Shown here piece after piece: positions 21,659 to 30,946 of a stretch of DNA of 64,000 bases. Location of the stretch: positions 1,178,001-1,242,000 of the forward strand of contig NZ_CP083950.1 of assembly GCF_006439395.2 (NCBI RefSeq). Reading direction: 5' to 3'. The notes beneath the pieces were generated by a model. That model saw nothing but the letters and a program-made list of their open reading frames with translations. It was not told the origin of the DNA and did no database searches. How positions within the stretch are numbered: position 1 is the stretch's first letter; each line of letters starts with the position of its first letter. This stretch comes from Mesorhizobium sp. B4-1-4 (GTDB taxonomy: Bacteria; Pseudomonadota; Alphaproteobacteria; Rhizobiales; Rhizobiaceae). Both the position numbers and the translations under genes were made by a program.

Positions 21659-22108
21659 TCAATCGCGACGGTCCCGAAAGAAACCCTTCAGGAGCAAGGC
21701 TGCTTCCGTTTCACCCATTCCGGGATAGACGTCCGGTATGTGGTGGCAGGTTGGCGAGGCGAAGAAGCGTACGCCATTGACCACGGCGCCGCCCTTCTCG
21801 TCGGGCGCGCCGAAGTAAAGACGGCGCAACCTGGCGAAGGAAATGGCGCCGGCGCACATGGCGCAGGGTTCCAGCGTCACATAGAGATCGTAGCCTGTGA
21901 GCCGCTCGCTGGAGAGTTTGCCACAGGCTTCGCGGATGACCAGCATCTCGGCGTGCGCCGTTGGATCGGCAAGCTCGCGGGTGCGGTTGCCGGCGCTGGC
22001 CACAATCGTACTGCCATTCGCAATGACGGCGCCGACCGGCACTTCGCCGCGCAGGGCTGCCGCTTTGGCCTCCTGCAACGCCACGGCCATGAAATCCGGC
22101 CGCTTCAC
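21659..22108 (-). CDS. tadA: tRNA-specific adenosine deaminase (A34 to I34)
   Basis: Converts the wobble adenosine of tRNA-Arg(ACG) to inosine. The 149-residue protein has the zinc-deaminase motif HAE (His52, Glu54) and PCAMC (Cys82, Cys85), plus the TadA-typical VPVGAVIANG and GAPDEKGGAVVNG. Length is normal. It is convergent with the lipoprotein gene and divergent from the pseudouridine synthase gene. Confidence 0.95.
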   Translation of the reverse strand: MKRPDFMAVALQEAKAAALRGEVPVGAVIANGSTIVASAGNRTRELADPTAHAEMLVIREACGKLSSERLTGYDLYVTLEPCAMCAGAISFARLRRLYFGAPDEKGGAVVNGVRFFASPTCHHIPDVYPGMGETEAALLLKGFFRDRRD

Positions 22109-22288
22109 GCGGTTTCCATTCCCATTATCTCCTCGCCTCCCGGCGGTGATCCTGTTATTGAGCGCATCAACCTGAAAATCGGACTCGATTTTCAGAAATG
22201 ATCATGCGCCAAATCAAAGTGCTACAGCGTTCGTTGCGCGCCCGAAAGGATGCGCCACGCTGTAGCAGCGCAAACGGACAAAGGCCAC

Positions 22289-24274
22289 ATGGACGACAAC
22301 GACAAGAAATCTCCGCGCCAAAAAGGCCCGGGCAAGAAACCCGCGGCTCCGCGCGGCGACAGGGGCGGCAAGCCATCGTTCGGTGCCAAGAAGCCCTATG
22401 CGCCGCGTGGCGCTCGGCCGATGGCCGCTGAGGGCGAGCGCCCGAAGCGCGACTTCAAGGGCGGCGACAAGCCATTCAGCAAGGGGCCACGCCCCGCGGG
22501 CAAGCCTTATGAGAAGCGCGAAGGCCCGCGCAAGCCCTATGCGCCTCGCGGCGACCGTCCGATGGCGCCCGAAGGCGAGCGCAAGCCGTACGAGAAGCGC
22601 GAGGGGCCGCGCAAGCCCTACGCCCCACGCGGCAACCGCCCAATGGCGGCCGAAGGCGAGCGCAAGCCGTATGAGAAGCGCGAGGGGCCGCGTAAGCCCT
22701 ACGCCCCACGTGGTGATCGTCCGGTTGCTGCTTCGGCGGAGGGCGACGAAAAGCGCTTCGACCGTCCCAAGCGTGATTTCGCAGATCGTCCGAAGCGTGA
22801 CTTCGCTGACCGTCCCAAGCGCGACTTCGGGAGCGACAGACCCAAGCGTGATTTCAGTGATCGATCCCAAGGTGCATCGGGCGGCGGTTTCAAGCCGCGC
22901 CCGCGGCCGGCGGAAGCAACGGAAGAAGCTGGCGAGCGCATCGCCAAGCGGCTGGCGCGTGCCGGTCTCGCCTCGCGCCGCGATGCCGAGGACCTGATCG
23001 CTGCCGGCCGCGTCAAGGTCAATGGCCGAGTGCTGGCTTCGCCGGCTTTCAATGTCATGCCCGACGACATTATTCATCTCGACGGCATGGAAATTCCGCC
23101 GATCGAACGCACGCGTCTGTTCCTGTTTCACAAGCCGGCCGGCGTCGTCACCACCAACCGCGATCCCGAAGGCCGCAAGACCGTCTTCGACGTGCTGCCC
23201 GCCGAATTGCCGCGGCTGATGACCATCGGCCGGCTCGACATCAACACGGAAGGCTTGCTGCTGCTTACCAACGATGGCGGTCTGTCGCGCGCGCTCGAAC
23301 TGCCGGCCACCGGCTGGCTGCGCCGCTACCGCGTGCGCGTCCACGGCAAGGTCGAGGAAAGCGCGCTGGCCGGCCTGCGCGAAGGCATTGCCGTCGACGG
23401 TGTCTTCTATGGCGCCATCGAGGCCAGCCTCGACCGCGAGCAGGGCTCCAACGCCTGGCTGACGATCGGCTTGCGCGAGGGCAAGAACCGTGAGGTCAAG
23501 AACATCCTCGGCGCGCTCGGCCTCGACGTGACGCGGCTGATCCGCATTTCCTACGGACCCTTCCAGCTCGAGGATCTTCCGGAGGGCCATGTGCTGGAGA
23601 TCAAGGGCCGGGTGCTGCGCGACCAGCTTGGCGAGCGGCTGGTGGAGGAATCCGGCGCGAACTTCGATGCCGAGATAACAAAACCATTTTCGAACAAGCC
23701 GGTGCGGCGCACCGAGGCCCGTGAAGCCGAGCCCGAGCGGCCGAAATTCACGCGTGACGGCGAGCGCCGGCCGATCGGCGAGGGCGGGTTGATCAAGAAC
23801 CGCAAGCGCCGGGAAGGCAGCCGCGACGAGGCGCTCGGCAAATTGTCGACAAGTCCTGACAGAAGTTTATCGGAAAAGAGCCCTGGCGAACGCGGTCCGA
23901 GGCCCGAACGCGGCGGCTTCGGCGATAAGCCGCGTGGCAGCTTTGGTGACAAGCCGCGCTTCGGTGACAAGCCTCGTGGCGGTGGTAAGAAACCCGAGCG
24001 CGAGCAGCGGCCGATTGAGCCGCCCGGCCAGCGCAAGGCCAATGTCTGGATGGCGCCGGGTGCCCGGCCGATCGGCAAGGGCAGGGCTGAGGCCGAAGCG
24101 GCCAAGGCCGCCGAGGCCAAGGCGCGCAAGGCCTCGTTCAAGCCGGCCTATGGCAAGCCCGGCGGCAAACCGGTCGGTGCAAAGCCGTTCGGCAAGCCGC
24201 GTGGCGAGCGTCCGGGCGGCGCGGGTGGCGGTGAGCGTCCGCGCGGCGGTCCCAAGGGCCCCAGGACGAGATGA
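22289..24274 (+). CDS. rluB: RsuA/RluB-family rRNA pseudouridine synthase with long basic extensions
   Basis: A 661-residue protein. Residues 1-212 are a low-complexity Lys/Arg/Pro/Gly region holding a nearly threefold 27-residue repeat (unit starts KPYEKREGPRKPYAPRG; residues 72-150) and then RPKRDF repeats (158-190). An S4 RNA-binding domain follows (about 215-268, RIAKRLARAGLASRRDAEDL). The synthase domain has the catalytic Asp317 in GRLDINTEGLLLLTNDG. Residues about 470-661 form a second Arg/Gly/Lys-rich tail. The core is about 250 residues, so more than half the protein is basic disordered extension. Likely target is 23S rRNA helix 93 by homology. ATG 22289 is chosen; it overlaps rsmD by ATGA at the end. 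Confidence 0.9.
   Translation: MDDNDKKSPRQKGPGKKPAAPRGDRGGKPSFGAKKPYAPRGARPMAAEGERPKRDFKGGDKPFSKGPRPAGKPYEKREGPRKPYAPRGDRPMAPEGERKPYEKREGPRKPYAPRGNRPMAAEGERKPYEKREGPRKPYAPRGDRPVAASAEGDEKRFDRPKRDFADRPKRDFADRPKRDFGSDRPKRDFSDRSQGASGGGFKPRPRPAEATEEAGERIAKRLARAGLASRRDAEDLIAAGRVKVNGRVLASPAFNVMPDDIIHLDGMEIPPIERTRLFLFHKPAGVVTTNRDPEGRKTVFDVLPAELPRLMTIGRLDINTEGLLLLTNDGGLSRALELPATGWLRRYRVRVHGKVEESALAGLREGIAVDGVFYGAIEASLDREQGSNAWLTIGLREGKNREVKNILGALGLDVTRLIRISYGPFQLEDLPEGHVLEIKGRVLRDQLGERLVEESGANFDAEITKPFSNKPVRRTEAREAEPERPKFTRDGERRPIGEGGLIKNRKRREGSRDEALGKLSTSPDRSLSEKSPGERGPRPERGGFGDKPRGSFGDKPRFGDKPRGGGKKPEREQRPIEPPGQRKANVWMAPGARPIGKGRAEAEAAKAAEAKARKASFKPAYGKPGGKPVGAKPFGKPRGERPGGAGGGERPRGGPKGPRTR
22502..22727 (+). 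repeat. 81-bp in-frame tandem repeat, about 2.8 copies
   Basis: Successive units encode KPYEKREGPRKPYAPRG plus DRPMAPEGER, then NRPMAAEGER, then DRPVAASAEG. Two full 27-codon units and most of a third are visible with few nucleotide changes, so the array is recent or homogenised. Confidence 0.85.
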
Positions 24275-24825
24275 GGATCGTTGGCGGTGAGTTTCGCGGG
24301 CGTCCGTTGGCGACGCCCCGCAGCAGCGCCATCCGTCCGACGACCGACCGCACCCGCGAGGCTGTGTTCAACGTGCTGGCGCATCGCTTCGCCGGTCAAC
24401 TGGACGGAGCCCGCGTGCTCGATCTGTTTGCCGGGACCGGCGCCCTTGGTCTGGAGGCTCTGTCGCGCGGCGCGTCCTACGGAGTCTTCATCGAGGAGTC
24501 GGCCGAAGGCCGTGGCCTGATCCGCGATAATGTCGAGGCCTTCGGCCTGACCGGCCGCACCAAGATCTTCCGCCGCGACGCAACCGCCCTTGGCGAAGCG
24601 GGCACACTGGCGCCGTTCGGTCTCGTCTTCGCCGATCCGCCCTATGGCAAGGGTCTTGGCGAACGTGCCCTGCGGTCGGCCAGTGCCGGCGGCTGGCTGC
24701 GCCCCGGTGCACTGTGCGTGGTTGAGGAGACGGCGGCGGTTCCATTTGAACCCGGCCCCGGCTTTTCGGTGCTTGATGAGCGCGGCTACGGCGAGACCGT
24801 CATCCGCTTCATCGAGGCTGCGTGA
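24271..24825 (+). CDS. rsmD: 16S rRNA (guanine966-N2)-methyltransferase
   Basis: Methylates G966 of 16S rRNA using S-adenosylmethionine. The 184-residue protein starts with the family signature MRIVGGEFRGRPLATP and PTTDRTREAVFNVL. The SAM site is VLDLFAGTGALGLEALSRGA and the catalytic motif is DPPYGKGL. It overlaps the pseudouridine synthase gene by ATGA, so two rRNA-modifying enzymes are translated from one message. Confidence 0.95.
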   Translation: MRIVGGEFRGRPLATPRSSAIRPTTDRTREAVFNVLAHRFAGQLDGARVLDLFAGTGALGLEALSRGASYGVFIEESAEGRGLIRDNVEAFGLTGRTKIFRRDATALGEAGTLAPFGLVFADPPYGKGLGERALRSASAGGWLRPGALCVVEETAAVPFEPGPGFSVLDERGYGETVIRFIEAA

Positions 24826-24945
24826 CACGCCTGCGCCCAGCGGCGGCCTCTTTGCCGCCGCCTTTGCCGGCAACATAGCCAACAATTCACTTTGCTTGTC
24901 ACAGACAGCTTGCCTATCGTCTTGCCGAGGAGACCGGAGCCATTG

Positions 24946-26334
24946 ATGACACAAAGGGCCGAATGGCTGCGGATGGCACTGCTGACGACGTCGCTGGCCT
25001 TTACCATGACCGGCCCGGTGCTGGCCGACGGCCCGGTATTGCCCAATACGGTGCCGGCCGAGCTCAAGGTGACGGATTTCCTGCTCGACAACGGCATGGA
25101 AGTCGTCGTCATTCCCGACCACCGCGCGCCGATCGTCACCCATATGGTGTGGTACAAGATCGGCAGTGCCGACGAGCCGCCTGGCAAATCCGGCATCGCT
25201 CATTTCTTCGAGCATCTGATGTTCAAGGCGACGACCAATCACGCGGCCGGCGAGTTTGACCGCGCCGTCTCCGATATTGGCGGCTCCAACAACGCTTTCA
25301 CCTCCTACGATTACACCGCTTTCCACGAGACGGTGGCGCCATCGGCGCTCGAGTTGATGATGAGCTTCGAAGCCGACCGCATGCGCAACCTCGTCCTGAC
25401 CGATGACGTCATCAAGACCGAGCGCGATGTTATTCTCGAGGAGCGCCGCTCGCGCATCGACAACAATCCGCAGGCGGTGCTCGACGAGGAAGTCGATGCC
25501 ACGCTGTGGCAGAATCAACGCTATCGCATTCCGGTCATCGGCTGGATGCAGGAGATGGAGCAGTTGAACCGCACCGACGCGGTGGCCTTCTACAACAAAT
25601 ACTACCGGCCCAACAACGCCGTGCTGATCGTGGCCGGTGATGTCGAACCCGACACCGTGAAGGCGCTCGCCGAGAAGACCTATGGCAAGGTGGCCCGCGG
25701 GCCGGACCTGCCGCCGCGCGTACGCCCGGTAGAGCCGGAACAGAACACCAAGCGCACCGTCACACTCTCCGATGCCCGCGTCAGCGTACCGAGTTTTTCG
25801 ACGCAATGGGTGGTGCCGTCCTACCACACCGCCAAGCCGGGCGAAGGCGAAGCGCTCGACCTGCTGGCCGAGATCCTCGGCGGCGGCAACCGCAGCCGGC
25901 TCTACCAGGCGCTGGTGGTCCAGCAAGGCATCGCTTCCAGCGCTGGCGCCTATTTCCAGGGCACCATGCTCGACGACACCAATTTCACCGTCTACGGCGC
26001 GCCGCGCGGCGACGCCAAGCTGGCCGATGTCGAGGCCGCGGTCGATGCCGAGGTGGCGCGCATCGCGACCGACGGCGTCACAGCGGATGAGCTCGAAAAG
26101 GCCAAGGACCGCTATGTCCGGTCGATGATCTTTGCCCGCGACAAGCAGGATTCCATGGCCAACATCTATGGCTCGACCCTGGCTACCGGCGGCAACGTGC
26201 AGGATGTCCAGCAATGGCCGGACCGCATCCGCAAGGTCACGGCGGACGAAGTCAAGGCCGTCGCCGCGCGCTATCTGGTGCTGGCTCGCTCGACGACCGG
26301 CTATCTCTTGCCGCAGCAACAGGCGGGGAATTGA
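24946..26334 (+). CDS. M16-family zinc peptidase, catalytic partner
   Basis: A 462-residue secreted or periplasmic protease (signal peptide ends about LADG, residue 29). The inverted zinc motif HFFEH (His86, Glu89, His90) is intact, and the third ligand region [17 protein letters not shown] follows about 75 residues later. The C-terminal half is the usual M16_C domain ([13 protein letters not shown]). ATG 24946, two bases after GGAGCCATTG, is preferred over the longer frame from 24892. It is followed three bases later by a second M16 gene. Confidence 0.93.
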   Translation: MTQRAEWLRMALLTTSLAFTMTGPVLADGPVLPNTVPAELKVTDFLLDNGMEVVVIPDHRAPIVTHMVWYKIGSADEPPGKSGIAHFFEHLMFKATTNHAAGEFDRAVSDIGGSNNAFTSYDYTAFHETVAPSALELMMSFEADRMRNLVLTDDVIKTERDVILEERRSRIDNNPQAVLDEEVDATLWQNQRYRIPVIGWMQEMEQLNRTDAVAFYNKYYRPNNAVLIVAGDVEPDTVKALAEKTYGKVARGPDLPPRVRPVEPEQNTKRTVTLSDARVSVPSFSTQWVVPSYHTAKPGEGEALDLLAEILGGGNRSRLYQALVVQQGIASSAGAYFQGTMLDDTNFTVYGAPRGDAKLADVEAAVDAEVARIATDGVTADELEKAKDRYVRSMIFARDKQDSMANIYGSTLATGGNVQDVQQWPDRIRKVTADEVKAVAARYLVLARSTTGYLLPQQQAGN

Positions 26335-26336
26335 CG

Positions 26337-27698
26337 ATGAGCCAGCACCACCATCCTACAAGCGGCGAAGGTAAGGCGCGTGCCGCACTGGCAACCCTCT
26401 TCCTCTCCATCTTCTTCCTGATCTTGCCGGCGCTTGCTGCCCGCGCCATGGAGATCCAGTCCGTCACTTCTCCGAAGGGTATCACTGCCTGGCTGGTGGA
26501 GGACTATTCCGTGCCGGTCGTCGCCATCCGCTTCGTCTTCGGCGGCGGTTCGACGCAGGATCCGCCAGGGAAGGAAGGCCTGGCCAACCTGATGACCGGC
26601 CTGTTCGACGAAGGCGCCGGCTCTCTCGACTCGGAAGCCTTCCAGATCAGGTTGGACGATGCCGGCGCCGAGATGAGCTTCGAAGAGACCCGCGACGGCG
26701 TCTATGGTTCGATGCGCATGCTGGCTGAACAGCGAGACGAGGCCTTCGACCTGTTGCGGCTAGCGGTCGACGAGCCGCGCTTCGATCAGGCACCGATCGA
26801 CCGCATCCGCGCCCAAATCCTGTCCGGCATCATCGCCAACGAGAATGACCCCGACACGGTGGCGCAGAACCGCTGGACACGCGCCATCTATGGCGACCAT
26901 CCCTATTCGCGCTCCGACCAGGGCACGAGGCAGAGCATCGCTGCCATCACGCAGGACGATCTCAAAGCCTTGCACAAGGCGGTGTTCGCGCGCGGCGGTC
27001 TGCATGTCGCCGTCGTCGGCGCCATCGATGCCGAAACGCTGAAGAAGAAGCTGGACATGGTGTTCGGCGACCTGCCGCAGAACCAGGCGCTCGCCCCTGT
27101 TGCGGATATCGAACCCAAGCTGGCGCAGCGTGTGGAGGTCAATTACGACCTGCCGCAGACCTCGCTCCAGCTCGCCTGGCCCGGCGTGAAGCGCAAGGCG
27201 GCGGATTTCTTCCCCACCGTCCTGATGAACGAAATCCTCGGCGGCGGTACCTTCACCTCGCGCCTGTTCCAGGAAGTGCGTGAAAAGCGTGGGCTGGCCT
27301 ACAGCGTCAATTCCTCTTTGGTCAATCAGGACCATGCCAATGCGCTGATCGTCAGCACCGGAACGCGCTCCGACCGTGCGGCCGAGACGCTCGGCATCGT
27401 GCGCGACGTCGTCAAGCGACTGGCGGAGGAGGGCCCGACCGAGGCCGAACTTGCGGCGACCAAGAAATATCTGATTGGCGCCTATGCCATCAACAATCTG
27501 GACTCTTCCAGTTCTATCGCCGCGACGCTGGTCGAGCTGCAGCTGGACGATCTCGGCATCGACTACATGCAGCGTCGCGCCGGCTACATCAATGCGGTGA
27601 CGCTGGATCAGGTCAAGGCGGCGGCGCGGAAGCTGCTCTCGGCCGAGCCGACCATCATGGTGGTCGGGCCTCCGCTGGCCGGGGCCGGCAAGGGATGA
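26337..27698 (+). CDS. M16-family peptidase homologue lacking the zinc motif
   Basis: A 453-residue secreted protein (signal peptide ends near ALAARA, about residue 35). It has the M16 fold throughout (VPVVAIRFVFGGGSTQDPPG; LGGGTFTSRLFQEVREKRGL), but the position of HxxEH reads LANLMTGLFDEGA, so it cannot bind the catalytic zinc in the standard way. Such proteins usually pair with an active M16 subunit, here the gene directly upstream (2 bases between stop and start). The stop overlaps the patatin gene by ATGA. Confidence 0.92.
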   Translation: MSQHHHPTSGEGKARAALATLFLSIFFLILPALAARAMEIQSVTSPKGITAWLVEDYSVPVVAIRFVFGGGSTQDPPGKEGLANLMTGLFDEGAGSLDSEAFQIRLDDAGAEMSFEETRDGVYGSMRMLAEQRDEAFDLLRLAVDEPRFDQAPIDRIRAQILSGIIANENDPDTVAQNRWTRAIYGDHPYSRSDQGTRQSIAAITQDDLKALHKAVFARGGLHVAVVGAIDAETLKKKLDMVFGDLPQNQALAPVADIEPKLAQRVEVNYDLPQTSLQLAWPGVKRKAADFFPTVLMNEILGGGTFTSRLFQEVREKRGLAYSVNSSLVNQDHANALIVSTGTRSDRAAETLGIVRDVVKRLAEEGPTEAELAATKKYLIGAYAINNLDSSSSIAATLVELQLDDLGIDYMQRRAGYINAVTLDQVKAAARKLLSAEPTIMVVGPPLAGAGKG

Positions 27699-28558
27699 GT
27701 CCGACTTTCGGGATAGCGTTCGGCGGCGGCGGGGCGCGCGGTCTGGCGCATATCCATGTCATCGAGGCGCTGGACGAGCTTGGCATCCGGCCCGTGGCGA
27801 TCGCCGGCTCGTCGATCGGCGCCATTATGGGCGCCGGCATGGCATCGGGCATGACCGGCAAGGACATCCACGACTATGCCCGCTCGATCCTCGGCCGGCG
27901 CGCCGAAGTGGCGAGCCGCATGTGGCGCGCCCGGCCGGGCACGATCGCGGAAGCCATGCAAGGCGGCATCCGGGTCAGCCAGTTCAATGTCGAGCGCATT
28001 CTGAAGGCCTTTTTGCCCGAGGCCATTCCCGAAACCTTCGCCGAGCTGAAGATCCCGCTGAAGGTGACGGCGACGGACTATTTCGGCCACAAGCTCGCCG
28101 TGTTCGACGACGGTGACCTGCACTCCGCACTCGCCGCCTCTGCCGCCATTCCCGCCGTCTTTCGGCCGGTGACCCGCGACGGCAGGCTGCTGATCGACGG
28201 CGGCATCTACAATCCTGTGCCGTTCGACCTGATCGAGGACGACGCCGACATCATCATTGGCGTCGACGTGGTCGGCGCGCCGGAAGAAGCCGACCGCAAA
28301 CAGCCGACCTCCGTCGACCTGATGTTCGGCGCCACGCAGCTGATGATGCAGTCGATCATCGCCAACAAGCTGAAACAGTGCCGCCCCGATATATTGGTCC
28401 GCCCGGCAGTGTCAAAATACCGCGTGCTCGACTTCCTGAAGATCGATGCCCTGATGAACGAAACGGCCGAAATCAAGGATCGATTGAAGCGGGAGGTGGA
28501 GAGGGTTGTGGACGCGCGGGCTGGCAAGAGCGAGCGCGGGAATCGGGTGGCTGGGTAA
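27695..28558 (+). CDS. Patatin-like phospholipase
   Basis: A 287-residue Ser-Asp dyad lipid acyl hydrolase. The oxyanion loop is FGGGGARGLAH (residues 9-19), the nucleophile elbow GSSIG places Ser40, and the catalytic Asp lies in LLIDGGIYNPVP. There is no signal peptide, so it should act in the cytosol or at the inner leaflet (RssA-like subgroup). It is translationally coupled to the M16 pair by ATGA, which suggests an envelope-related operon. Confidence 0.92.
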   Translation: MSPTFGIAFGGGGARGLAHIHVIEALDELGIRPVAIAGSSIGAIMGAGMASGMTGKDIHDYARSILGRRAEVASRMWRARPGTIAEAMQGGIRVSQFNVERILKAFLPEAIPETFAELKIPLKVTATDYFGHKLAVFDDGDLHSALAASAAIPAVFRPVTRDGRLLIDGGIYNPVPFDLIEDDADIIIGVDVVGAPEEADRKQPTSVDLMFGATQLMMQSIIANKLKQCRPDILVRPAVSKYRVLDFLKIDALMNETAEIKDRLKREVERVVDARAGKSERGNRVAG

Positions 28559-28764
28559 TCGTCAGGTTTTCAGGCCGATACTTACCGGGCGAAACGACGC
28601 TCGATGCGATCGACAATCGAGCGAATTGGGGCGGATGTGCGCCATGTTGTGCCGGTTATTCTTGCGGCGACCGCAAGGCGAACGTCAGTCGATCATGGCC
28701 GGTAAGGGCTAGATCCATCCTCGGCCGCTTTATCCGAAGTCCGCGATACCATCCGCCAGACTAG

Positions 28765-30190
28765 TACTACAGTTGCGTATATCCTCGGCGTTTATAATGA
28801 CAGATCATGGCGGCGGCCTGATGTCGTCGTCGCCATAGCGACCAGGCGATGATGAAGGGCTTTTGTGTCGGTGGGAAGATGAGGATGCGGGCGAGGAGAT
28901 AGCGGATCTCGGGGACGCTCGGGACGAGGGCCGCCATCCGGATCAGGCGGCGATTGGCTCCTTTGGACTCGTTTCGTTCGGTTTGCTCCATGCGCTGCGG
29001 CGAAGATCAGCCGATAGCTTGGAGAGGAACGCCAGGGCGGCCATGCACAGGCTCATGTGGCGATGCCATCCGTGCCAGGACCGAACCTCGCAATGATCAA
29101 GTCCGAGATCATTCTTGGCGCGCTCAAAGCATTCCTCGACTGCCCAGCGCAGGCCGGCCACTGCCGCCAATTCGGCCAAGGAGGATCCGGGCGGCGCGAA
29201 GACCAGGTAGTAGGCTTTTTCTCCGGATGGAGATCGCTTGCGGCGGACGAGAAGCCAATGCTCGAAGCCCCCTTTCGACGTCCAAGGGCGGCGGATGCGT
29301 GCCCAGTCGTAGAGCCCCGAGCCCTTTGGCGCCTTCACCTGCCGCATGACAGACCCAGTCCTCGGGCGCGAGCTCGTTGGCCAGGTCCTCGGGCGAGGTT
29401 TCCTCAAACCGACGATCCCCTCCCCGACGCAGGAAGTGAGCGCCTCGAACCGCCAAGACATAGGGCTGCTCGCGAGCTTCCAACATCCGGCGAAGGCTAC
29501 TGTCCGCCCCGTAGACAGCGTCGCCCAGAACGTAAGCGCACGGGACGCCGGCATCGAGCGCCGCCTCGATCATGGCGCGCGCCATCTTTGGTTTGGTCGC
29601 AAACTCGATCGTCTCCGGGATCGACGCCCTGGCACATCGCGCCCGATCCTTTGTCCAGCTCTCCGGCAGATAAAGGCGACGATCGACCAGCGCTTGGCCG
29701 TAGCGGCTCGCGTAAGCCAAGAACACGCCGACCTGGCTGTTCTCGATCCGCCCCGCCGTTCCCGAGTACTGACGCGCCACACCGGCGGAACGATCACCCT
29801 TCTTCACAAATCCCGTCTCGTCGACGATAAGAACGCCATCCTCATCGCCCAGCGCCTCCACCGCATAATCGCGAACCTCGTCTCGGAGCCGATCTGCGTC
29901 CCAGTGGCTGCGCCCCAACAGCGACTGCATCCGATAAGGCCGCTCCGCTCCGGACTGCTCAGCCATCAGCCAGCCTGTCTTGCGCTCAATGCCGGAAAGA
30001 AGTCCGTCAAGGAAATCTGCGCCGGTCTCCCGCAGCTCGCGCCGAGGGAGCACTCGTCCAACCCGTGCCTTCAGCGCTGTGAGTTCCTGCTCCCAAGCCA
30101 ACAACGACCCTGACCACGAAGCGACAGACATGGTTCTCTCCATAACCTGCCGAAGTGAATCAGAAAATCAAATGATCCGCAACTGTAGTA
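28765..30190 (-). mobile_element. IS701-like insertion sequence, 1426 bp
   Basis: Terminal inverted repeats TACTACAGTTGCG (28765-28777) and CGCAACTGTAGTA (30178-30190) match perfectly over 13 bp. Each end is flanked by CTAG (28761-28764 and 30191-30194), a 4-bp target duplication of the YTAR type known for the IS701 family. It carries one transposase gene on the minus strand, broken by a frameshift. The element has landed between the patatin gene and efp and disrupts no recognisable gene. Confidence 0.93.
28943..30131 (-). pseudogene. IS701-family transposase, frameshifted
   Basis: Two reading frames make up one DDE transposase. The N-terminal part (30131 to about 29325) has LIVDETGFVKKGDRSAGVAR with QYSGTAGRIENSQVGVFLAY (first Asp) and YVLGDAVYGADSSLRRML (second Asp). 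It then loses frame at a GGGG run near 29326 (after GEGAKG). The next frame continues GLYDWARIRRPW and ends with the catalytic Glu region WAVEECFERAKNDLGLDHCE. Removing one G would restore an enzyme of about 396 residues. A programmed shift is possible but there is no typical slippery heptamer, so I treat it as inactivated. Confidence 0.88.
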
Positions 30191-30253
30191 CTAGTCTAGC
30201 AGCGAGGACCGCTTCGGGCCGGCGTCGAATGCCGGCTAAATCGAACACCGGCC

Positions 30254-30823
30254 TCAGTCCTTCGCCCGCTCCACATACGAGCCGTCCGCCGTCATCACCA
30301 CCACGCGGGTGCCGGGGGCGATGTGCGGGGGCACGGTGGTGCGCACACCATTGGAGAGCAAGGCAGGCTTGTAGGAGGACGATGCCGTCTGGCCCTTGGT
30401 CGTCGGCTCGGTTTCGACCACTTCAAAGGTGGCGCGCTGCGGCAGCACCAGCGCGATCGCGATGCCGTTGAACTGAGACACCTGCACCGGCATGCCTTCC
30501 TGCAGGTAGGGTGCCGCGTCGCCGACCACGGCTTCCGATACCGCCACCTGGTCGTAGGTTTCCGGGTTCATGAAGTGATAGCCTTCGCCGTCGGCGTAAA
30601 GGAAGGTGTGCTCGCGCTCCTCGACATAGGCGCGCTCCACCTGTTCGGTGGTGCGGTAGCGCTCGGAAACCTTCACCCCGTCGCCGATGCGGCGCATGTC
30701 GAGCTGCGTCACAGGGGTGCCCTTGCCTGGGTGGATGTTTTCGGCAAAGAGGATCACATAAAGCTTGCCGTCCTTGTCGACGACATTGCCTTTGCGGAGC
30801 GAACTGGCGATGACTTTCACCAC
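30254..30823 (-). CDS. efp: Translation elongation factor P
   Basis: Rescues ribosomes stalled on proline runs. The 189-residue protein has the KOW-like N-domain with the modifiable lysine at Lys34 in [10 protein letters not shown], followed by two OB domains ending [16 protein letters not shown]. The start is GTG (30821-30823), giving [13 protein letters not shown]; an upstream extension of the frame is antisense to epmA. It is divergent from epmA, which encodes the enzyme that lysylates this residue. Confidence 0.95.
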   Translation of the reverse strand: MVKVIASSLRKGNVVDKDGKLYVILFAENIHPGKGTPVTQLDMRRIGDGVKVSERYRTTEQVERAYVEEREHTFLYADGEGYHFMNPETYDQVAVSEAVVGDAAPYLQEGMPVQVSQFNGIAIALVLPQRATFEVVETEPTTKGQTASSSYKPALLSNGVRTTVPPHIAPGTRVVVMTADGSYVERAKD

Positions 30824-30946
30824 GGTTTTAAATCCTGCGAGAGTTGACTGGCGTTTGCCGGCTTGTGCGGCGCTGGATGGGGCCCTAGCGCATCTTGGCG
30901 CGAACCGCCAGCCCCCCAGGCGAATCGGCATGCGTTCAATCCGCCC

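Noticed and set aside
22502-22858. Regular repeats considered as a CRISPR array
   Set aside because: The units are in frame, contiguous and protein-coding (KPYEKREGP..., RPKRDF...), without unique spacers.
24148-26319. 723-codon antisense frame opposite rsmD and the M16 gene
   Set aside because: It lies opposite two certain genes and its composition is that of a codon-bias shadow.
28943-30131. Programmed ribosomal frameshift in the IS transposase
   Set aside because: The break is at a GGGG run without a slippery heptamer or evident stimulatory structure, and IS701-type transposases are normally a single frame. A simple mutation is more likely.
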